From Bacteroidales bacterium (lineage in GTDB: Bacteria > Bacteroidota > Bacteroidia > Bacteroidales > Prolixibacteraceae): a DNA stretch of 64,000 nt. Of the stretch, positions 18,387 to 27,000 are shown piece by piece. Both the position numbers and the translations under genes were made by a program. How positions within the stretch are numbered: position 1 is the first letter of the stretch; the number at the start of each line of letters is the position of its first letter. The DNA lies in the NCBI GenBank assembly GCA_012719495.1, contig JAAYAG010000077.1, forward strand, positions 19,553 to 83,552. Direction: 5' to 3'. The notes under the pieces are model-generated. The model saw only the letters and a program-made list of their open reading frames with translations. It had not been told where the DNA came from and did not search any database.

Positions 18387-21194
18387 TCAGAATACAGCTT
18401 TAACGCCCATACTAAATGTGCGCATTTGAGGCGTACTGCCTACACTCAGTTCCATTATATCTTTATTCTTCGACACGAATAACAAGTTTGATCCGTTCAA
18501 ATAGATATCGAGACCTTTCACAAATGTCTTGCTTACAATTGCTTTGGGCAGCGAATAGGTTAACTGCGCATGAGCAAGGTTGAAAAGATCAGATTTATAG
18601 GTCCAATAATCTGAATAGCGGAAATTGTTATCACCACCAAGCGTAGTCAAGCGTGGATACTTAGCCTGTTCTTTGTTTTGCTCAGTCCAGCTGTCGAGTA
18701 CAACTTCTGAAAATTTCTTGTTTCCCGAAACCCAGTAATAATCACCGCTTTTAATGGAGGTACCCCCAAACTGAGCAGTTCCATACACATAAAATGTAAG
18801 CGCTTTCCATGTGGCGGTGAGGTGAACGCCTGCAACAAAAGGAGATTGCCAATTGCCAATCATCACCTCGTCGAGTTCGTCTACAACTCCGTCGTTATTT
18901 TGGTCTTTATACTTGATATCGCCAGGTTTAACCTCGCCAAACTTTTGTCTGGCATGGTTTACAATTTCATCCTGACTCATAAATAGCCCTTCACTTTCCA
19001 GCCCGAAAATAGCACCAACTGGCTTTCCTGCCCGGTTGCGATAAGCATCGGCAAATAATTCTTCGCGAACTTTGGCTGTTGAAACAACATACGATCCGGC
19101 AACACCCACTTCTAACTTGACTTCACCCAGATTGCGGGTATAATCGAGCTGAAAATCAACACCTCTGTAACTGTTTGCATCGTAATTAGTGTAAGGCACA
19201 AACGATGTTTCGGGATAATAGGAATAAAAGAAGCTTGGATACTGGGTATACCGCTGAACCGGAATGCCATCTTTGGTTATCGTAAACGCATTGATGTTGA
19301 AATTAAGTGAATTATTGAATAAAGCTCCATTAATTCCTATGTTTACCTCTTTGCGCTTTACATAACCCAGATTTTCATTCCTCTCGTGCGACATAGTCGT
19401 TGTACGGTTAGTCCTGTATCCATCCTGCCATGAAAAATAGGCTGTTGAAGCATAGATTTGGTCGTACATATAATACTGTGGGAAATCGAGATCAGTATTT
19501 ACCACCCCTGCAGAAGCATAAACTTTCAAGCGATTGACTACATTTGAGTTTTTCAGAAATTCCTCTTCACTAAGCACCCATCCTAATTCAAGTGTAGGAG
19601 AAAATGCTACGCGAGTATTGGCCGGTAACTTTGTAGAATTAACTATTGCCCCGCTAAAGTTTGCATAATAGCGATGTGCGTAATTATAATTCAACTGCAC
19701 GCCCATGTTATTGTTGGTGCGGTTTTGAAATTCTCCGGTACGACGTCCACGAAAACCATTAACCAAAACCCTGGCCAACACATTGTGATCGGCATTAAAG
19801 GTATTCAGATAATCAAAATGCAAATTGAAATCGATGTTCTGATTGTTCCAGTTATCGCTCAAGTTCTGGTTTCCATTATTCGCATCTTTGTTATGCTTGG
19901 TTAAGCTGCTGATAGAATCGACATCATCGTACTTTTTCCAAGTAGGAACAAAAACGGCATAAGTATTATTAACAGACTGAACGTAACTATTTGAATAATC
20001 TACACTTACCTGCCCATGGAATGATAATCCATTAAGCACTGGTGAAAGATTTGCATTTAACCCAGCAGTATACTGAAACTGGCGGCTGGTGTATGTTCTG
20101 TGACCAGCAGCATACGCATCGGCAATAGGGTTTGTAAGGTATTCCTGTGTACCACCTAAAATGTATTTTCCATCAATAACATGTCGGCTGGCATCAACAT
20201 AATTTTGAGCTTGTTCGTTATCCTTTTCAACCAAATCGATAGGAATTAACGGAGCATAACGATGTGGATGCAATGTTCCCGATTTTTCCCAATAATTACC
20301 GTTTGCAGTACGTGCATCGTAAAATACGGCCGAAACATCAACAAATGTGCTGATATAATCATTGATATTTAAATCGATATTACCACGAACATTCAGTCGA
20401 GTAATGCCTTCATTTTTACCTTCGCCAATCTTCAGCAACGAGTTTAGTCTCTCAAGGCCAGCTGATGCATAAAACTTTGCACGGTCATTTCCTCCGGTAA
20501 AATCGGTGTTCACCATATACGTGTTCGACATTTTACGTAAATAGTCCGACGAATAATAGTCAACATCCGGATATTGATATGGATTCAATTTGGAATCATA
20601 ATTGCTAATCATCGTTGAATCGTAGAGCGGAGTTAAGCCATCGTTCAGGCTTGCCTGGTTATAATATCGCATATAATCAGCCGATCCGAGGTAATTTGGA
20701 TAAGCTTTAGGGAGGTTAATCCCTGTATGAAGCCTAACATTAACCAAGTTATCACCTTCTTTTCCGCGTTTAGTAGTGATAAGTATCACGCCATTAGCAG
20801 CATGGCTACCATATAAAACAACCGCTTGAGCGCCTTTCATATAAGTAATCTGATCTACTTCAGAAGCTGTAATGTCGCTCGCCGAACGAGGAACCCCATT
20901 GACGAGAACAAGTGGATTGCCAATATTCCAAAGGTTAGCACCACCAACATAAGCATATGAGAAATCAAGGGCATAATTCGAAAAACTTTTATCAATGTAA
21001 TTGTCAGGATCCATAACTGAAACAGTTCCGGGCAAATCGTTGATCTTAACCTTTCCGAACGCGATATGTATCAATGAATCTTTCGCAGAAGCCAGAGTAT
21101 CGGTTGCTTCAATGGGTTGGGCAGTAACCTTAGATACAAAACAAAGGTAAACCCCCAATAATATCATTGCTATTTTTATAAGTTTCATTTTCAT
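18387..21194 (-). CDS. xusC: SusC/RagA TonB-dependent transporter without N-terminal regulatory domain (XusC-like)
   Basis: 935 residues. A signal peptide (about 1-25, ending VTAQ) is followed almost directly by a plug domain (INDLPGTVSVMDPDNYID, NPLVLVNGVPRS, VVLYGSHAANGVILITTKRGK) and a long beta-barrel with many aromatic-ended strands. It lacks the carboxypeptidase-regulatory-like domain and an obvious TonB box of the EIVVTG type that the other SusC proteins in this window carry. It may belong to the second pair of the xylan set, importing a different oligomer size or decoration. It lies 28 bases after the upstream SusD gene. Confidence 0.88.
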   Translation of the reverse strand: MKMKLIKIAMILLGVYLCFVSKVTAQPIEATDTLASAKDSLIHIAFGKVKINDLPGTVSVMDPDNYIDKSFSNYALDFSYAYVGGANLWNIGNPLVLVNGVPRSASDITASEVDQITYMKGAQAVVLYGSHAANGVILITTKRGKEGDNLVNVRLHTGINLPKAYPNYLGSADYMRYYNQASLNDGLTPLYDSTMISNYDSKLNPYQYPDVDYYSSDYLRKMSNTYMVNTDFTGGNDRAKFYASAGLERLNSLLKIGEGKNEGITRLNVRGNIDLNINDYISTFVDVSAVFYDARTANGNYWEKSGTLHPHRYAPLIPIDLVEKDNEQAQNYVDASRHVIDGKYILGGTQEYLTNPIADAYAAGHRTYTSRQFQYTAGLNANLSPVLNGLSFHGQVSVDYSNSYVQSVNNTYAVFVPTWKKYDDVDSISSLTKHNKDANNGNQNLSDNWNNQNIDFNLHFDYLNTFNADHNVLARVLVNGFRGRRTGEFQNRTNNNMGVQLNYNYAHRYYANFSGAIVNSTKLPANTRVAFSPTLELGWVLSEEEFLKNSNVVNRLKVYASAGVVNTDLDFPQYYMYDQIYASTAYFSWQDGYRTNRTTTMSHERNENLGYVKRKEVNIGINGALFNNSLNFNINAFTITKDGIPVQRYTQYPSFFYSYYPETSFVPYTNYDANSYRGVDFQLDYTRNLGEVKLEVGVAGSYVVSTAKVREELFADAYRNRAGKPVGAIFGLESEGLFMSQDEIVNHARQKFGEVKPGDIKYKDQNNDGVVDELDEVMIGNWQSPFVAGVHLTATWKALTFYVYGTAQFGGTSIKSGDYYWVSGNKKFSEVVLDSWTEQNKEQAKYPRLTTLGGDNNFRYSDYWTYKSDLFNLAHAQLTYSLPKAIVSKTFVKGLDIYLNGSNLLFVSKNKDIMELSVGSTPQMRTFSMGVKAVF

Positions 21195-21222
21195 TCACTT
21201 TTAAATTTTCAAAACTTCGTGA

Positions 21223-23046
21223 TTACCAACCTGGGTTCTGACCAAATGAAGGATACAAGGAAACATCATCGATCTTAATTGGCAACCAGTAATGTTTGCT
21301 TTCGAACGGACGGGTAAGGATAACCGTCTCTTTTATGTTGATAGGTTTCTTGGTTACCTGGTCGCGATCGAAATCGATAGAGGTTTTTTGCCTGTATTTC
21401 AATTCAGGAGACAACATCCACCTCCGAATATCGTTGAACCTGAAATCGCCTTCAAATGACAGTTCAACTGCACGCTCGCGAATGATTTCCTTCATGAATT
21501 TATCTTTATCGCCAACAAATTTTTGAGCAACAGGACCGGCACCACAACGGGTACGTACTTTATTGAAAGCTTCTTCAGCAGTAATATAGCCCGGATGGCT
21601 GCTGGTTGCTGAACCATATCCTTGTAACACTGCTTCGGCATACATAAGGTATACATCGGCAAGGCGCATATACGACAAATGCATGTAGTTATTCCCATAT
21701 CCATTGTCAACATCGTTTACCTTCATGGGGGTTAATTTCCGCAACATATAACCGGTTCTTCCCACTTTCTGGTTATCGCGGCTTGCCCCTCCGTTATAAA
21801 GGTTTGCGTAGCGGAACTTCTCCATCGCTTCGGAAGCAGAACCTGAAATAATTTGGTCTCCATCGATAATTATATCATTATAAAAACGAGGATCACGGTT
21901 CACCCAAGGATCGGCCGGGTTGTAACCCGATTCAGGGTCGTCGATAGGCAGCCCGTTGGCCATCCCGTAGTTTTCGACATATTTTGCGTTTGGAGACGAA
22001 TATCCACCACCAATATTCCCTTCAATAAAGATTGAAGAAGGTCCCCATGGACAGCCATTGAACCAAGTACTGTACACCGGTGCTTTGAAAACAGTCTCTG
22101 GAAAACCTGGAATAATAGAACGTCCGTTAGAATAAAACAACGTGCTGTAATCTTTGAAGTTAACCAGTTTAACCCAGCTTTGACCGTTTTCAACATAAGA
22201 CAGCATCTCGGCAAAAGCAGCAGCTGCTTTCTTGCAATACTCAGTGTTGAACGTTGCACTTCCAGTCGATTCGTTGTTTAGCAATGGGCTCCCGGCATAT
22301 AAGTAGTTTTTCCCCAGATAAGCCAAGGCCATAACTTTTGAAATACGTTGATAGTTTTGCCCCGGAGTACGCTGACCAGCTTCTGTTTTGTCCCAATCGA
22401 CAGGCAACAAATCGGCAGCCTCACGGAGGTCTTGGGCAATACGTTCGGCTGTTTCATGACAATTCAACCTTGGTAGTTCCAATTTATCATCCGAATTCAA
22501 CACATGATCAATATAAGGCATACCGCCCCAGTAAGTCATTAGTTCGAAATGAAACCATGCCCTAAAGAACAACAACTGACCTTTAATAAAATCCTTTTCC
22601 TCTTGAGTGGCATCGGTTAAGTTCTCGAGGTTTTCCAACCCGAGATTGGCTTTGCGGATAGCATACCAAGCATTAGGCCATAGCCCTTTTTCCCTTTCAC
22701 CGGGATCAGAATTTGCAGCATCTTTATCGAGCCACGAAATCCAAGCTTGTGTAGTCCATCCCCAATAGTCACCTTTATCAAAAAGGTCATTCAGCCAAAT
22801 ACCTCCATCTTTGTGGAGTACTTCATCCCCCATATTCCAGTCGGTAGCCCAAGTACGGGTTGCAAAATCGGGGACACAGCAATACAATTCTTCTGTAAAC
22901 CCCTGGAAATTGGTGAAGTTTATAAAGGCATCGGTCGACGATACTTCTGCCTCAGGCGACCTGTCGAGATACTCGGTACAGGAAACCAACCCGGTAACCA
23001 CCAGAAAGGCAAAAATTTGAAATATTTTATATATATTTTTCTTCAT
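21223..23046 (-). CDS. xusB: SusD/RagB family lipoprotein (XusB-like)
   Basis: 607 residues. The lipoprotein signal has Cys23 (VTGLVSC), then TEYLDRSPEAEVSSTDAF. SusD features include QLLFFRAWFHFELMTYWGG, YMRLADVYLMYAEAV and the C-terminal RERAVELSFEGDFRFNDIRRW. It is expected to bind xylo-oligosaccharide at the surface and pair with the transporter 12 bases upstream. The paralogous pair in the same operon is much diverged from it. Confidence 0.92.
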   Translation of the reverse strand: MKKNIYKIFQIFAFLVVTGLVSCTEYLDRSPEAEVSSTDAFINFTNFQGFTEELYCCVPDFATRTWATDWNMGDEVLHKDGGIWLNDLFDKGDYWGWTTQAWISWLDKDAANSDPGEREKGLWPNAWYAIRKANLGLENLENLTDATQEEKDFIKGQLLFFRAWFHFELMTYWGGMPYIDHVLNSDDKLELPRLNCHETAERIAQDLREAADLLPVDWDKTEAGQRTPGQNYQRISKVMALAYLGKNYLYAGSPLLNNESTGSATFNTEYCKKAAAAFAEMLSYVENGQSWVKLVNFKDYSTLFYSNGRSIIPGFPETVFKAPVYSTWFNGCPWGPSSIFIEGNIGGGYSSPNAKYVENYGMANGLPIDDPESGYNPADPWVNRDPRFYNDIIIDGDQIISGSASEAMEKFRYANLYNGGASRDNQKVGRTGYMLRKLTPMKVNDVDNGYGNNYMHLSYMRLADVYLMYAEAVLQGYGSATSSHPGYITAEEAFNKVRTRCGAGPVAQKFVGDKDKFMKEIIRERAVELSFEGDFRFNDIRRWMLSPELKYRQKTSIDFDRDQVTKKPINIKETVILTRPFESKHYWLPIKIDDVSLYPSFGQNPGW

Positions 23047-23058
23047 AGCAAAATCATA

Positions 23059-26000
23059 TTATAAAACGATATTAACACCCATGTTTATACGGCGAACCGT
23101 AGGATAAGCAGAAGTTTTTTCCATGTTTACTTCGCGGTCGTCGGGCATGTTAGTCCACATCCAAAGGTTGTTTCCATTAACGAAAACTTTAAGCGAACTC
23201 ATTCCAAGCCTTCTTACGCTTTCTTTTCCAAAGGTGTAAGCAATTTCAGCATTCTTTAACCGCACATACGATGCATCGTACATGTAGGTTGTTCCTGAGT
23301 AATTCATGTGAGAATTCCAACGAGGCATTGGAACATCTGGGTTTGTATTGTCTTTACTCCAATAAGTGCCCTGCTCGTATACCCTGTTAAGGTGACCCGA
23401 GAAACTCGACAAATTGAGATAACGGTTGGCATTGTTCACTCCATAGAACTGTACAAATGCACTAAACCCTTTCCATTCGAAACCAACTGTAGCATTATAG
23501 GTGTTTTGTGGTCTTTCCGGATAACCGAAGGGTACCTGATCGTAATCGTCGATAACACCGTCGCCATTAAAGTCAACGATATTGAGGTTGCCAGGCAATT
23601 TTTCAGTGTCGTAAGTATTTAGTTTAGTGCTTCCATACACTTCGTCCCAAGTGTTATAGTAACCGGCATCGATCTGCGAACGGTTTTGACCAATTTGTTT
23701 TCCTGCTTTTTTCTTATAATCGTCTAACAATTGTGGATCGTCGGCTTCGAGAACAACATCTTTTGCATGCGACATACTGAGTTCACTCCACACTCTCATT
23801 TTGTTAGGGAATACCTTATTGGTTCTGATTTCAACCTCGTACCCTTTAACCTTTACCTCACCAATGTTAGCGGTAGCTGGTTTTCCCCCGAAATAGGAAG
23901 GAACCGATCGTTTGTCGCCTGCAAGCAAAATATCGGTACGGTGATCATTAAATACGTCGACACTACCGGCAATAAGTCCATCGAGAAACGAAAAATCGGC
24001 ACCTACGTTAAATTTTGCTACTTTTTCCCAGTGAATCTTCTCGTTTCCAATTTTGGATTCTTTCCACCATGTATAGGGACTAGCATCACCTGGTGTTTGT
24101 CCCAACGAAGCATTCTGTCCGTATGCCCACTCAGTCATGTAAAGCCAACGTTCCCAAATGTTATCGTCTCCAACCTCTCCGTACGAAGCACGGAATTTAA
24201 GCATGTCGATAAATTCAAGACTCTTCATGAAGTCTTCGTTGCTGATCATCCAGCCAATTGCTCCCGATGGGAAAAATGCGAAACGGTAATCGGGTCCAAA
24301 TTTTTCGGAACCATTATAAGCACCGTTCATATCGAACATATATTTCGATTGATAATTATAGGTTAAGCGGAAAACCCAGTCTTCGCGAAAATGCTCGAAT
24401 TCACTTCCTGTTGCTTTCTTATCGCGGCTAAAAACACCGGTTGCAGTAATATCATGGTCGCCAAACTTGCGGGCATAATCCAATTGCAACTGATAGAAAA
24501 GTTTTCGCGAGTTATCGCTCCCTCCCCACTGGTTTGTATACGGTTCTTCAGGACGGGTGCTCCATCGTGTAGGAATCCAGTCGAATTGATTCGTACCAAG
24601 ATACTGGCTATAGGTTACTTCACCAGTAAACGGGTCTACATATTTTTGCTGAACATTTCCCGGATCATAAATTCCGCTTCGTGTTTTAAAAACATTATCG
24701 AACGACAAGGTTCCTTTTGCACTAAGCCCTTTCATCAAAAAGGCAAGGTCTTGTTTTAACGTAAAGTCGGTATTGATATTTAATGTTGTTATTTTCCTTA
24801 TCCCATTGTTGCCCATTGTCAACGCTGAATTAACTGTCGACACTTCGTCGGGTGGGTAAAAACCCCAAGAACCGTCGGGGTAATATGGCAAATAATTATC
24901 TGGAGCTGAACTATAAATACTTTGCCAAATGCGATACTCCCAAGCATCTTGTCCCCAAACATCTTGTTTCACTCCATAAGAACCCGACAAGTTTGCTGTT
25001 AACACGGTGGTCTTAGTCAGGTTAAAATCCATATTGCTTCGCACGTTGATACGGTTGAACCCGTAGCCAGGGCTATAATTTTTGTTGTTGTCGATTTTCT
25101 TCATGATGTCGCCCTCATATAGATAATCAATTGCTGTAAAGTACTTAACAAAAGAGGTACCCCCGGCAGCATTGATATTAGCGGCATACGACATGGCAAA
25201 ATCTTTCACCAATACATCGGCCCAATCGACATTTGGGTAGCGTTCACGTTCTTCCTGATTTGCAGGATTACGGTATTTGTCGAGTTCACCATAAGGCATA
25301 TACTCGTCCCAAGAAGAAGGATACATGGCCAATTCACGTTCGATGGCCTCGTTACGGATACGCAACGCATCATACGAATCATATTTCCCAGCCAAAAGAG
25401 ATGGCACTTTGAAAGTAGCACTAGCTCCGGCGTGGATTTCTGCACGACCTTCTTTTCCTCGTTTTGTAGTAATAAGTATAACCCCGTTTGCCCCTTTTAC
25501 CCCAAACACTGCAGTAGCAGAGGCGTCTTTTAGTACAGAAATGGTTTCGATAGAACTGATGTCAACACTACTCATTGAGCGTTCAATCCCATCGACCATA
25601 ATAAGTGGATCACTGTTATTCCAGGTACTTTGACCACGGATATAAATTTTGGGATCTTCTCCCCCCGGCGTTCCTTGTGTTGCAACAGTTACAACACCTG
25701 GCAAACTTCCGGTTAAAGCTGCCCCCACACTGGAAACGCCCCCTGAGCGCTCAAGCACTTCGCCTTTGGTTTGCGAAATAGCTCCTACCACACTCTCTTT
25801 TTTCTGCTGACCATAGCCAATTACAATGGTTTCTCCCAAACTGATATTGGAATTTTTCAGCTTCACAGACACACTGGTATTTCCGGAAACTTCAATCTGC
25901 GTTGATTCCATCCCGATAAACGACACAAGCAGGACTTGCTTTCCCTGAGGCAATTCCAATGAAAAATTTCCATCAACATCGGTAACGGTACCAATCCTTG

Positions 26001-26205
26001 TGTTTTCTTTTAAAACGACAGATGCTCCAATAATTGGCTCATTCTGCTCGTCAGTTACTTTTCCTTTAACAACATTTTTTGACTGTCCTACCGACTGAAA
26101 CCCAAAACACATCACTAAAACAATGGTTAGCAATGCTTTGGTTAGTCGAATAGTATTTGCCGGCAAAGAAAACGACTGCTCAATAAATTTGGTTTTCTTT
26201 TTCAT
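23059..26205 (-). CDS. xusA: SusC/RagA TonB-dependent transporter (XusA-like)
   Basis: 1048 residues. A long signal region (about 1-41) is followed by a carboxypeptidase-regulatory-like domain (about 45-125; VVKGKVTDEQNEPIIGASV, GTVTDVDGNFSLELP), a TonB-box-like stretch (GETIVIGYG), a plug (GQSTWNNSDPLIMVDGIERS, AVFGVKGANGVILITTKRGK) and a 22-strand-type barrel. This is an energy-dependent outer-membrane importer for oligosaccharides, paired with the SusD 12 bases downstream. It is the first transport gene after the regulator, with a 795-base leader, and its expression is probably set by that regulator. Confidence 0.93.
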   Translation of the reverse strand: MKKKTKFIEQSFSLPANTIRLTKALLTIVLVMCFGFQSVGQSKNVVKGKVTDEQNEPIIGASVVLKENTRIGTVTDVDGNFSLELPQGKQVLLVSFIGMESTQIEVSGNTSVSVKLKNSNISLGETIVIGYGQQKKESVVGAISQTKGEVLERSGGVSSVGAALTGSLPGVVTVATQGTPGGEDPKIYIRGQSTWNNSDPLIMVDGIERSMSSVDISSIETISVLKDASATAVFGVKGANGVILITTKRGKEGRAEIHAGASATFKVPSLLAGKYDSYDALRIRNEAIERELAMYPSSWDEYMPYGELDKYRNPANQEERERYPNVDWADVLVKDFAMSYAANINAAGGTSFVKYFTAIDYLYEGDIMKKIDNNKNYSPGYGFNRINVRSNMDFNLTKTTVLTANLSGSYGVKQDVWGQDAWEYRIWQSIYSSAPDNYLPYYPDGSWGFYPPDEVSTVNSALTMGNNGIRKITTLNINTDFTLKQDLAFLMKGLSAKGTLSFDNVFKTRSGIYDPGNVQQKYVDPFTGEVTYSQYLGTNQFDWIPTRWSTRPEEPYTNQWGGSDNSRKLFYQLQLDYARKFGDHDITATGVFSRDKKATGSEFEHFREDWVFRLTYNYQSKYMFDMNGAYNGSEKFGPDYRFAFFPSGAIGWMISNEDFMKSLEFIDMLKFRASYGEVGDDNIWERWLYMTEWAYGQNASLGQTPGDASPYTWWKESKIGNEKIHWEKVAKFNVGADFSFLDGLIAGSVDVFNDHRTDILLAGDKRSVPSYFGGKPATANIGEVKVKGYEVEIRTNKVFPNKMRVWSELSMSHAKDVVLEADDPQLLDDYKKKAGKQIGQNRSQIDAGYYNTWDEVYGSTKLNTYDTEKLPGNLNIVDFNGDGVIDDYDQVPFGYPERPQNTYNATVGFEWKGFSAFVQFYGVNNANRYLNLSSFSGHLNRVYEQGTYWSKDNTNPDVPMPRWNSHMNYSGTTYMYDASYVRLKNAEIAYTFGKESVRRLGMSSLKVFVNGNNLWMWTNMPDDREVNMEKTSAYPTVRRINMGVNIVL

Positions 26206-26449
26206 TCGTTCTTTTTTTATTATCTGTTCCTTACAATAAGTTAATTATATAATTACTAAAATGTCTGTTCATCAAACACACATACTTGCTAGAAATTGAT
26301 TATTAACTACTTAAAAAATCATGAATTACATTTCGATACTTTGTCCTCCTTACTGTTTTTTCCTTCATAAGCACTGGTTTTTAAATGTATTATTATGTTA
26401 TTTATCTTAATAAACAAAACACATATAACTGATTATCAAAACAATAAAA

Positions 26450-26755
26450 TTAAAGAAACAACTGAATTGAAATAGCAATACTTATCGAAAGCAGAATCGC
26501 TTTGATAACATTCGGAACAAATTGCCCATTAGTAGGATTAAAAAGCCAATAACGAAATATTTCAGGTAGTTTGTATGAGAAAAGGTTGGTTATACCTTTT
26601 ATTAATATCCCTTCAGTATACAAAGAATAACTCTTTGAAGCACCTTGTAATTGAATATCCGCTTGTTCTAAATCATTGTCTTTTCTGCTCTCAACATTAG
26701 CATAAAACAGACAATGACCCCTGTTCTGCATAAGAACGATAGTATTCATTTTCAT
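26450..26755 (-). CDS. Possible small membrane protein in the transporter leader
   Basis: 101 codons from an ATG at 26755 with AGGA about nine bases upstream. I do not recognise the product. It has no signal peptide, a mixed soluble N-terminal part, and a hydrophobic C-terminal tail (VIKAILLSISIAISIQLFL) that could be one membrane helix. It sits downstream of the putative operator at 26830-26860 and upstream of the first SusC, so it would be transcribed first if real. The AT-rich setting makes a chance frame quite possible. Confidence 0.3.
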   Translation of the reverse strand: MKMNTIVLMQNRGHCLFYANVESRKDNDLEQADIQLQGASKSYSLYTEGILIKGITNLFSYKLPEIFRYWLFNPTNGQFVPNVIKAILLSISIAISIQLFL

Positions 26756-26791
26756 TGTTATTTCCTAAATCAGTTTATCAGTTTCAGGAAA

Positions 26792-26860
26792 TAAAAGTAG
26801 AATGCACTTTTAATTAAATTTAATAATAATAGACATTCAATTTATATTTTTAGACATTCA
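26792..26860 (-). promoter_or_regulatory. Candidate regulator-dependent promoter of the xylan operon
   Basis: The 10-mer TAGACATTCA occurs at 26830-26839 and 26851-26860, 21 bases apart on the plus strand, which is two helical turns and typical for AraC-type dimers. Next to it on the transporter side, the minus strand has TACTTTTA (26792-26799), matching TAnnTTTG at seven of eight bases, with no good -33 box. An activator site in place of a -33 box fits control by the hybrid regulator encoded just upstream. This is inference from spacing and place. Confidence 0.4.
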
Positions 26861-27000
26861 GATTGGTGAAAAAAAACACAAAAAAAGACAGAACACAAAG
26901 CTATTTTACTGAAAATCAAAAGAAATAACTTAGAGAAAAGATTGTTCTATAATAAAAAACAACTTCGATGTAGAGACACTACAACCGTATGGTTTAGAAA

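Larger units (their letters stand above)
26206..27000. other. Long leader between the regulator and the first transporter gene
   Basis: 795 AT-rich bases with no recognised gene family. They contain a direct repeat with a promoter-like element (26792-26860) and a 101-codon frame (26450-26755). Between 26206 and 26449 I saw no exact promoter element or strong hairpin. Confidence 0.6.
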
